From Acidobacteriota bacterium (GTDB lineage Bacteria; Acidobacteriota; UBA6911), in contig JAHFUH010000356.1 in assembly GCA_023265215.1 (NCBI GenBank), forward strand, positions 1 to 5,939: a DNA stretch of 5,939 nucleotides, read 5' to 3'. Made by a program: the position numbers and the translations under genes. The notes under the pieces are model-generated. The model had not been told where the DNA came from, searched no databases, and worked only from the letters and a program-made list of their open reading frames with translations. Shown here piece after piece: positions 1-5,939 of the stretch. The first letter of the stretch is position 1, and each line of letters starts with the position of its first letter.

Positions 1-2487
1 AAGGGAAATACGCGCGGCGCTTATGCGTTCTATAACAATGGACCCAGCGTGAAATTGTTCAATACGAACTTGCGGGGTATAGAAGCGGGCACGGGCATCC
101 CTGTCGCTGCTCCCGATGGGTATCGATACTGGCAGTTGGGCAACGTATTTCGCTCCAAGCCTTTTGTCGGTCCCTCCGACCAAGTGCAGCACTACACGAT
201 CAATGTCAACCAGTTTACCGACGAGCTGTACCCGGGATTTACCACCCATCTGTGGGGATACCACCCATCCAAGATTCTTGCGGGAAGCACGGCGCAGAAA
301 CATCTGGGGAGTATCATCGTGGCCCGCAGGGGCACACCGACCCAGTTGACCTTCCGAAACAACCTGCCGACTGTCGACAACTCCTGGGGTCAGATCCACA
401 TCCTGCCTGTGGACAAGGGTTACTTCTTCCCCGATGCTGCGGTGTCCCAGAACAAGCTCGCCACTCACCTTCATGGGGGGTTCGTTCCGTGGGTCAGTGA
501 CGGCGGGCCCTATGATTGGTGGGGTCCCGATGGAATGCACGGAATGAGCTTTCTCAACAACTCGGTACTCAATCCCAAGACTCTTTTCAATCCCGGCGCA
601 GCGGTGAATGAAGCCGAATACTACTATCCCAACGACCAGAGTGCGCGTTTGATGTGGTACCACGATCACGCCCATGACATCACGAGGCTCAATGCATACG
701 CTGGAATTGCCAGCGCCTACATCATCCGCGACTCGTTCGAGGATTACCTGGTGACCCAGGGATTACCCGCTTATATCGAGAATGGCGGCCGAGAGATCCC
801 ACTGATCTTCCAGGACAAGATCTTCGTGGATCCGACTAACATTGACAGCATCGATCCTACTTGGCCCGGACCAAAAACCAAGGGTGCACTCTGGTATCCG
901 CATGATTACCTCGAACGGTGGGGGCCGCTGGAGACTTATCACCCATCGGGTGCGCCGCCGGATCCGTCAGTTATACCCGAAATGTTTGGCGATACCATGC
1001 TGGTCAATGGCACTGTTTTCCCAAAGATACAAGTCGAAGCCAGGAGATACCGGTTCCGGATCCTCAACGCCTGCAACGCGCGGTTCCTCAACCTGCAGTT
1101 GTATGTGGACGATGGCAGCGCAATTGCCGGCACCGGGGATGGGATTACCCTCAACACCACAACCCTGAATCCAACAAACGCAAAAGGCCCGGATTTCTTC
1201 GTGCTCGGAACAGAGGGAGGATTTCTACCTAAGCCCACAGTTGTGCCCAGCAATATACCCTTGTTTGTCGACCCGAACGATGTCAGCGTCATCAGTACTT
1301 TGAAGGCGAGCCTGCTTACGGCCCCGGCCGAACGCTGGGATCTCATCGTGGACTTCACCGGTTTTACCGGAAAGAGCATCATCCTGTATAACGATGCTCC
1401 TGCTCCCTTCGCTGGTGGCGACCCGCTGAACGATTACTTCCCGGGCAATCCGGATCCGGCCGCAATTATCATCAACAATCATGCAGAAAACATCGGCCCA
1501 AACACGCGGGTATTGATGCGATTTGATGTCAAGAGAGCCCGATCAGTCGACGCCCCACTCAAAATTGATGCCGGCGACAACCTGAACGCGCTGGCCAATA
1601 GCAGGCATCTCGTCTGGAACGACCCACTACTCGTACCGATGCAAGGCAGCGCTACTCTGCCTCCAAACATTCCTGTCAGAAAACTCACATTGAACGAGAC
1701 TGCCGATCAGAACGGGCGCCTGATCCAAATGGTCGGCACCAATATTCCCAGCCCTTACCAGCCGGATCCAACGGTTGTCAATTATGGTTTATTCCTTACC
1801 GATGCCCCAACAGAGGTGGTCGGTGTCGACGAAACCGAGATCTGGGAAATTGCAAACCTGACGGCTGATGTGCACCCGATGCACTTCCATCTCGTCAACG
1901 TCCAGATCCTCAACCGCGAGCCGTTTAGCAATTATGCGGGAGGAGTCATTACTTCCGCTGGTTCGCCCATGTTGCCACCCCCAACGGAGTGGGGTTGGAA
2001 GGAAACGGTGAAGATGTATCCTAACACCGTGACCCGAATTATCATGAAGTTCAAGATGCCCGATGTGCCTTTCAATGTTCCCACCAGCCCCAGGACGGGC
2101 GGCAACGAATACGTCTATCACTGCCATATCCTGGAACACGAGGAGCATGACATGATGCGGCCGCTCGTGGTGCTGGACAAACTCAACGTCCTCCCGCCTC
2201 TATGGGCTACAACTTCTCTGCTTGGCGGTAAAACTACTTACAAGGTGAACAACTTTGTTGCGCCAATCGCGGTTACATCCAAGTCCTCTATTCCATCCTT
2301 TTCGCTGCCGGCCAGTTGGTTGAATGTCGACCCGCTGAACGGAACGTTCACGGTAACGGTGCCTAAGAAGACATCCGTGGTTCCGAAACCGGGAGTAACG
2401 ATCACCTTTACAGTTACGGATGGCAGCAGCAGAACGGCCGCAAATAAGACCGACACTGCTCAGCTCATCATCACCCACCTCATCTAA
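1..2487 (+). CDS. CotA/bilirubin-oxidase-type multicopper oxidase with C-terminal Ig-like domain (5' partial)
   Basis: A multicopper oxidase couples one-electron oxidation of a substrate (Cu(I), phenolics or bilirubin-like compounds in this family) to reduction of O2 to water. The frame is open from base 1, so the gene very likely starts upstream. A GTG at 49 is possible but has only a weak ribosome site and no signal peptide after it. Numbering residues from that GTG, the copper ligands are HLH (H140, H142), HDH (H205, H207), HPMHFH (H609, H612, H614) and HCHILEH (H691, C692, H693, H697) with axial M702. The last block closely resembles CotA's HCHILEHEDYDMM. Other CotA-like blocks are the RYRFRILNACN segment and the PPPTEWGWKET segment. 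The protein is much longer than CotA (about 510 aa): spacing between the second and third ligand motifs is roughly 140 residues greater, and residues ~718-812 form an added domain resembling the putative-Ig (He_PIG) type. Export is expected but its signal would lie off the window. The substrate is unknown; a copper role is inferred from the CusBA neighbours. Confidence 0.93.
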   Translation, partial: KGNTRGAYAFYNNGPSVKLFNTNLRGIEAGTGIPVAAPDGYRYWQLGNVFRSKPFVGPSDQVQHYTINVNQFTDELYPGFTTHLWGYHPSKILAGSTAQKHLGSIIVARRGTPTQLTFRNNLPTVDNSWGQIHILPVDKGYFFPDAAVSQNKLATHLHGGFVPWVSDGGPYDWWGPDGMHGMSFLNNSVLNPKTLFNPGAAVNEAEYYYPNDQSARLMWYHDHAHDITRLNAYAGIASAYIIRDSFEDYLVTQGLPAYIENGGREIPLIFQDKIFVDPTNIDSIDPTWPGPKTKGALWYPHDYLERWGPLETYHPSGAPPDPSVIPEMFGDTMLVNGTVFPKIQVEARRYRFRILNACNARFLNLQLYVDDGSAIAGTGDGITLNTTTLNPTNAKGPDFFVLGTEGGFLPKPTVVPSNIPLFVDPNDVSVISTLKASLLTAPAERWDLIVDFTGFTGKSIILYNDAPAPFAGGDPLNDYFPGNPDPAAIIINNHAENIGPNTRVLMRFDVKRARSVDAPLKIDAGDNLNALANSRHLVWNDPLLVPMQGSATLPPNIPVRKLTLNETADQNGRLIQMVGTNIPSPYQPDPTVVNYGLFLTDAPTEVVGVDETEIWEIANLTADVHPMHFHLVNVQILNREPFSNYAGGVITSAGSPMLPPPTEWGWKETVKMYPNTVTRIIMKFKMPDVPFNVPTSPRTGGNEYVYHCHILEHEEHDMMRPLVVLDKLNVLPPLWATTSLLGGKTTYKVNNFVAPIAVTSKSSIPSFSLPASWLNVDPLNGTFTVTVPKKTSVVPKPGVTITFTVTDGSSRTAANKTDTAQLIITHLI
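2200..2484 (+). other. Ig-like (He_PIG-type) C-terminal domain of the oxidase
   Basis: After the last copper motif and the end of the cupredoxin fold, about 95 further residues follow. They have a beta-rich pattern: a P-x-W-L-x-V-D-P-x-x-G-T-F core followed by G-V-T-I-T-F-T-V-T-D-G and a final T-A-Q-L-I-I-T strand. That arrangement is typical of putative-Ig/cadherin-like modules found on secreted and surface proteins. No copper ligands are seen in it. It could mediate surface attachment or protein contacts; this is inference from the fold resemblance only. Confidence 0.6.
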
Positions 2488-2683
2488 ACGGTGGTCAGTG
2501 CCTGTGAGTATGGGTTAAAATAGGCCAGGCCAGCGACCTCTGCCCTGTAGCGCAGAGGTCGCTGGCCGAATTGGGGATGTCTCCTGGTCAGACAGACTGG
2601 GACTTCATTCGGCTACGTATTTCCAATGTCACAGGCATCCCAATCTTCATTATCGAAATGTTCTTGATTCAGCGGTTCGTATC
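2488..2683. other. Intergenic region between the oxidase and the efflux genes
   Basis: This 196-bp gap holds a strong hairpin (2528-2567) and otherwise no credible small gene. I could not find a convincing sigma-70 -35/-10 pair or a clear CueR/CopR-type operator by eye. Nevertheless the gap plus hairpin suggests that the adaptor-pump pair has its own promoter here, rather than relying only on read-through from the oxidase. Confidence 0.5.
2528..2567. terminator. Perfect 16-bp hairpin, probable terminator or palindromic element
   Basis: The left arm (2528-2543) and right arm (2552-2567) are exact reverse complements over 16 bp, with an 8-base loop, CCTGTAGC. The stem is GC-rich and starts 41 bases after the oxidase stop codon, a natural place for a terminator. 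On the + strand no T-run follows (GAATTGGGG), so it is not a classical intrinsic terminator. On the - strand the bases after the stem (TGGCCTATTTTAA) include a short T-run. It could instead stabilise the 3' end of the oxidase mRNA or be a dispersed palindromic repeat. Confidence 0.55.
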
Positions 2684-2686
2684 ATG
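2671..2686 (+). promoter_or_regulatory. Weak ribosome-binding site and start of the adaptor gene
   Basis: The only purine-rich stretch near the start is AGCGG (2671-2675), eight bases before the ATG at 2684. It is a poor match to AGGAGG. The start is chosen because the protein immediately shows a short Lys/Arg-containing N-terminus followed by a hydrophobic segment, as expected for a membrane-anchored adaptor. Confidence 0.4.
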
Positions 2687-4336
2687 AAAATTGCGGTCAG
2701 GATTGCATTAGTTCTTGTCCTTATTACGGCATCGTTTCTGGGCGGTATGTGGTATATGTCACAGGACCCGCATAAGAAACTTACTGCTGAGGACCGGCGA
2801 ATTCTCCATTATGCGTGCCCGATGCATCCTCAATATATCTCCGACCGGACAGGTGATTGTCCCTCATGCGGAATGCGCCTCGAACCCGTGTATGCAGATC
2901 CGATGCTCAATGCGCAGGACTCAGCCGCGCTTATGCCTGTCGGCACGGTGCGGATCAGCCCTGAACACCAACAGTTAATCGGGTTGCGTATCGGCCAGGT
3001 CGAGATGACCGGCGGCCCTCACAGTGTCCGTATTCTTGGGCGGGTAGCGGTGGACGAGACCAGAGTGTACAGAATCTCAGCAGCACTTGACGGCTGGATT
3101 GTGGACGCACTGCCAAATACGGTCGGGAGTTTTGTTAAGAAAAACGAAATTCTCGGGGCTTTCTACAGCCCTGAGTTTCTGGGCGCCGAGCAGGCGTATA
3201 TCTACGCTTTGAATGCCATGGACAGGTTCCAGGCTGCTCAAACCGAAACCAAACAGCAGGTTCAGCTGACCAGTTCCAACATCCAGCAATCCAAAGACAC
3301 ACTCAAGAACATGGGGATGAGCGATCTACAGGAGACCGAGATTGCCCGTGACCGGCGGCTGGTGCAAAAGATCTATCTCGTCGCTCCCGCCGCGGGTTTC
3401 GTGCGCCTTCGCAACATATCGCCAGGCTATCGATATGAGAAGGGAGCCGAACTCTATCGCATTGAGGACTTAAGCCGGGTCTGGATTCTCGCGGACCTGT
3501 TCGAGAAGGAAGCGGATTATGTCCAGCCCGGCCTGATTGCGCAGGTGCGCTCGGAACAGAATCCAAGTCGTGTTTTTCAGGCGCGTGTGAGCAGTGTCCT
3601 GCCACAGTTTGACGCAGCAACCCGAACGCTCAAGGTGAGGCTCGAAGTTGAGAATCCGGATTTCAAACTTAGGCCCGACATGTTTGTTAACGTGGAGTTT
3701 CCGGTCAACATCCCCGCATCTGTGACCATTCCGATGGACGCCGTCGTGGATACCGGCCTGCGCAAAACGGTTTTTGTCGACCGTGGCAACGGCTATCTGG
3801 AGCCACGCGAGGTGGAAACCGGGTGGACATTCAACGATCGGATTGAAATCACCAGGGGGTTAAAGCCTGGGGAAAAAATTGTGGAATCGGGGGCATTTCT
3901 TGTTAACTCGGAGAGCCGCTTGAAACTGGCGGCCGCCGGACTTCCGGAGGATTATGTTATCGATCCTGTATGCGGAATGGGCGTGGATCCGCGGAAATCT
4001 GGAAACAAGAAAACGGATTACAAAGGGCAGACCTATTACTTCTGCTCCGATCTCTGCAAGGGCAAGTTTGACAAGGATCCGGGCAAATACAGCCGGCAGG
4101 AAATGGAAAGCGTGAACCCTGAAAAATCCGTCAAGGATTTGGTTTGCGGAATGGATGTGAACCCATCAACGCCTGGAGTGATCAAAGCAGAATACAAAGG
4201 GAAGACCTACTATTTCTGTTCTGACCTTTGCAAGCGAAAGTTCGAAGTGGATCCCGGGAAATATCTGACTCAGCAAGCGAAAAACGAAAATCCTCAAACT
4301 CACTCAGTTCATTCCACAATGAGCAGCCAACCATGA
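2684..4336 (+). CDS. cusB: CusB-family RND efflux periplasmic adaptor with N-terminal heavy-metal-binding domain and two C-terminal YHS domains
   Basis: This is the membrane-fusion adaptor linking an inner-membrane RND pump to an outer-membrane channel; CusB relatives also bind Cu(I)/Ag(I) and hand it to the pump. Residues ~4-24 are one hydrophobic anchor or uncleaved signal. Residues 43-70 are a heavy-metal-binding domain with the signature YACPMHP (C45, M47, H48) and CPSCGM (C59, C62, M64). Residues ~105-350 carry the adaptor core: a first barrel-sandwich half (A-x-L-D-G-W-I near 134-140), a Gln-rich helical hairpin (~165-225), a second half (VAPAAGFV, 233-240) and a beta-barrel (~265-340). 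The membrane-proximal domain follows to ~415. Two YHS domains close the protein: residues 427-469 (C430, C454, C458) and 485-527 (C488, C512, C516). The tail has H540 and H543. At 550 aa it is longer than E. coli CusB (about 400 aa), with the YHS pair accounting for most of the excess. The pump gene overlaps its stop, so the two are co-translated. Cu/Ag specificity is inferred from the pump subtype. Confidence 0.95.
   Translation: MKIAVRIALVLVLITASFLGGMWYMSQDPHKKLTAEDRRILHYACPMHPQYISDRTGDCPSCGMRLEPVYADPMLNAQDSAALMPVGTVRISPEHQQLIGLRIGQVEMTGGPHSVRILGRVAVDETRVYRISAALDGWIVDALPNTVGSFVKKNEILGAFYSPEFLGAEQAYIYALNAMDRFQAAQTETKQQVQLTSSNIQQSKDTLKNMGMSDLQETEIARDRRLVQKIYLVAPAAGFVRLRNISPGYRYEKGAELYRIEDLSRVWILADLFEKEADYVQPGLIAQVRSEQNPSRVFQARVSSVLPQFDAATRTLKVRLEVENPDFKLRPDMFVNVEFPVNIPASVTIPMDAVVDTGLRKTVFVDRGNGYLEPREVETGWTFNDRIEITRGLKPGEKIVESGAFLVNSESRLKLAAAGLPEDYVIDPVCGMGVDPRKSGNKKTDYKGQTYYFCSDLCKGKFDKDPGKYSRQEMESVNPEKSVKDLVCGMDVNPSTPGVIKAEYKGKTYYFCSDLCKRKFEVDPGKYLTQQAKNENPQTHSVHSTMSSQP
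3962..4264 (+). repeat. Tandem duplication encoding two YHS metal-binding domains
   Basis: Two 43-codon units (3962-4090 and 4136-4264) align without gaps at a 174-base offset. By hand count, 29 of 43 residues are identical. Both keep VCGM, the YYFCSDLC block, KF and DPGKY. Many shared residues use different synonymous codons (for example TGC/TGT, TCC/TCT, GAT/GAC, CTC/CTT), so the duplication is not recent and both copies appear to be kept for function. The linker between units (about 15 residues) is polar and charged. Confidence 0.9.
4333..4336 (+). promoter_or_regulatory. ATGA stop/start overlap coupling adaptor and pump translation
   Basis: The adaptor's TGA stop (4334-4336) overlaps the pump's ATG (4333-4335) in the classic ATGA arrangement. 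No strong Shine-Dalgarno precedes the pump start, which fits translation by re-initiation after the adaptor and roughly matched production of the two subunits. Confidence 0.85.
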
Positions 4337-5939
4337 TTAATCGTATTATCGAGTTTTCCGCCAATAACCGATTCCTTGTGATTCTTCTTGCTGCTGCGGC
4401 CGCTTTGGCGGGCTGGTGGTCGATGACGCACGTTCCGCTCGACGCCATCCCCGACCTCAGCGACACGCAGGTTATTGTCTACTCGCGCTGGGACCGGAGC
4501 CCCGATATCATCGAAGATCAGGTCACCTACCCGATTGTCACTGCGATGCTGGGTGCGCCGAAGGTCCGTGCCGTGCGGGGGTTTTCAGATTTCGGATACT
4601 CCTACGTGTACGCCATTTTTGAAGACGGAACGGATATTTACTGGGCCCGTTCACGCACACTCGAATATCTGTCCGGCGTGCTTCCGCGCTTGCCTCAAGG
4701 CGTGCAAACTGAATTGGGCCCGGACGCTACAGGCCTGGGCTGGATCTTTCAGTATGTTATGGTGGACTCATCGGGCAAGCATACTCTGGCCGATATGCGC
4801 TCGTATCAGGATTGGTACCTGCGTTACTACCTCAAGGCAGTTCCCGGCGTGGCCGAAGTGGCGCCCATCGGTGGTTTTGGCAAGCAGTATCAAGTCAACG
4901 TCGATCCGAATCGCCTCCAGGCTTATGGAATCCCGATCAGCCGTGTAGTTGATGCCGTGCGTGGCGGGAATAACGATGTCGGCGGACGCCTGATTGAGTT
5001 TGGCGGCACCGAATATATGGTGCGCGGGCTGGGCTATGCGCGCTCCATTCAGGACATCGAGAAAATAGCCCTGGTAGCCAGCGAAAACGGTACGCCGATT
5101 CGTGTCCGCGATATCGGCCAGGTTGTCATGGGACCGGATCTGCGCCGCGGCGTTTCGGATCTCGACGGAACGGGCGAAGCCGTTTCCGGAATTATCGTGA
5201 TGCGCCAGGGGGAAAACGCGCTCGACGTCATCGACCGCGTAAAAGCCAGAATCAAGCAGATCGAGCCGGGCTTGCCTGAAGGCATTAAGATCGTCCCTAT
5301 CTACGATCGCTCCGATCTGATCCGCCGATCGATGGATAACCTGAAAACCACTCTGATCGAAGTTATCCTAACCGTGGCTTTCATCATTCTTCTTTTTCTC
5401 TGGCACTTTCCAAGCGCCGCAATACCCATCATCACCATCCCGATCGCCGTCCTGATCTCATTCATTCCCTTCCGCATGCTCGGAGTTACGGCCAACATAA
5501 TGTCGCTGGGCGGCATAGCGATCGCCATTGGCGCCATGGTCGACGCCGCGATCGTCGTTGTGGAACAAACCCATAAGAAACTGGAGCATTGGGAACAGGG
5601 AGGAAGACAGGGAAGCTTTCGCGACGTAGTTATATCAGCCGTTAAAGAAGTTGGCGGTCCCAGTTTCTACGCTTTGCTTGTGATCGCTGTTTCTTTTCTG
5701 CCGGTGCTCACGCTTGAAGCGCAGGAAGGACGCCTGTTCAAGCCGCTGGCGTACACAAAAAATCTCTCGATGATCGTTGCGGCCTTCCTCGCAATCACGC
5801 TCGATCCCGCGCTGCGATTGTTATTCACTCATCTGAAGAGCTTCGATTTTCGACCGCTATGGCTTTGCCGCGCAGCAAATAAAATACTTGTGGGGAAGAT
5901 CCACAGCGAAGATTCACACCCGATCAGCCGTTTCCTGAT
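4333..5939 (+). CDS. cusA: CusA-type heavy-metal RND efflux pump (3' partial)
   Basis: This is the proton-driven inner-membrane trimer that exports metal ions through the adaptor and an outer-membrane channel. The frame stays open from the ATG to the window edge, giving 535 residues of an expected ~1040, so only the N-terminal half is seen. It begins MINRIIEFSANNRF, then TM1 (~14-32) and the family motif PLDAIPDLSDTQV. A porter region follows, with VRGFSDFGYSYVY and the P-G-V-A-E-V-A segment. TM2-TM4 lie at ~336-412 and TM5-TM6 at ~445-495. TM4 reads GAMVDAAIVVVEQTHKKLE, with the proton-relay aspartate at D404. The GAMVDAAIV form is that of the monovalent (Cu/Ag) CusA group, not the DFG-type Zn/Co/Ni CzcA group. 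From recalled E. coli CusA numbering, the channel methionines M391, M403 and M486 correspond to M390, M402 and M480 here. M410 and M501 are replaced by V409 and R495. No stop or frameshift occurs in the visible part. Confidence 0.95.
   Translation, partial: MINRIIEFSANNRFLVILLAAAAALAGWWSMTHVPLDAIPDLSDTQVIVYSRWDRSPDIIEDQVTYPIVTAMLGAPKVRAVRGFSDFGYSYVYAIFEDGTDIYWARSRTLEYLSGVLPRLPQGVQTELGPDATGLGWIFQYVMVDSSGKHTLADMRSYQDWYLRYYLKAVPGVAEVAPIGGFGKQYQVNVDPNRLQAYGIPISRVVDAVRGGNNDVGGRLIEFGGTEYMVRGLGYARSIQDIEKIALVASENGTPIRVRDIGQVVMGPDLRRGVSDLDGTGEAVSGIIVMRQGENALDVIDRVKARIKQIEPGLPEGIKIVPIYDRSDLIRRSMDNLKTTLIEVILTVAFIILLFLWHFPSAAIPIITIPIAVLISFIPFRMLGVTANIMSLGGIAIAIGAMVDAAIVVVEQTHKKLEHWEQGGRQGSFRDVVISAVKEVGGPSFYALLVIAVSFLPVLTLEAQEGRLFKPLAYTKNLSMIVAAFLAITLDPALRLLFTHLKSFDFRPLWLCRAANKILVGKIHSEDSHPISRFL

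Noticed and set aside
49..51. GTG at 49 as the true start of the oxidase.
   Set aside because: The reading frame is open to base 1, no good ribosome site precedes the GTG, and no export signal follows it. An upstream start outside the window is more likely.
939..1382. Open minus-strand frame of 147 codons inside the oxidase gene.
   Set aside because: It lies antisense to a region with clear multicopper-oxidase homology, and its translation shows no recognisable motif. It is a shadow of the real frame.
1789..2148. Open minus-strand frame of 119 codons opposite the third and fourth copper motifs of the oxidase.
   Set aside because: The many Val, His and Asp codons reflect the complement of the copper-motif codons. 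No start context or domain supports a gene.
2499..2637. A 9-bp inverted repeat, TGCCTGTGA (2499-2507) and TCACAGGCA (2629-2637), flanking the intergenic hairpin.
   Set aside because: It does not extend past 9 bp except for one G-T wobble. A match of this length in a gap this size is expected by chance at several percent, and there is no direct duplication or mobile gene inside.
2600..2683. Possible sigma-70 promoter or metal-regulator operator ahead of the adaptor.
   Set aside because: Several partial -35 and -10 look-alikes exist, but none has acceptable spacing together with good matches. No clear dyad of the CueR or CopR type was found.
4475..4948. Open plus-strand frame of 157 codons inside the pump gene.
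   Set aside because: The overlapping frame from 4333 encodes unmistakable CusA motifs. The alternative product is low-complexity in Ser/Arg/Cys with no domain resemblance.

Overview
The window comes from a bacterium with a Gram-negative (two-membrane) envelope. The evidence is a CusBA-type tripartite efflux system, which only makes sense spanning a periplasm. The phylum cannot be fixed from sequence alone. Base composition looks moderately GC-rich and uniform across the three genes, with no transposase, integrase, tRNA or CRISPR array to indicate recent insertion.

Layout: three protein genes, all on the + strand, occupy almost the whole window. Positions 1-2487 hold a large multicopper oxidase of the CotA/bilirubin oxidase type. 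Its 5' end lies outside the window, all four copper-ligand motifs are present, and it has an extra Ig-like C-terminal domain. Positions 2488-2683 are a 196-bp intergenic gap containing a perfect 16-bp hairpin. Positions 2684-4336 encode a CusB-like periplasmic adaptor carrying an N-terminal heavy-metal-binding domain and two C-terminal YHS domains. Positions 4333-5939 encode the first ~535 residues of a CusA-type RND metal pump. This gene overlaps the adaptor by ATGA and runs off the right edge.

How they fit together: the locus looks like a copper (or copper/silver) detoxification cluster. The oxidase would oxidise Cu(I) or another substrate outside the cytoplasm. The adaptor and pump would move Cu(I)/Ag(I) from periplasm or inner membrane to an outer-membrane channel. 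No outer-membrane factor (CusC/TolC), no free CusF chaperone and no regulator gene is visible. The most unusual feature is the adaptor: three separate Cys-containing metal-binding modules on one polypeptide suggest that the chaperone function done elsewhere by CusF may be built into it. That last step is inference.
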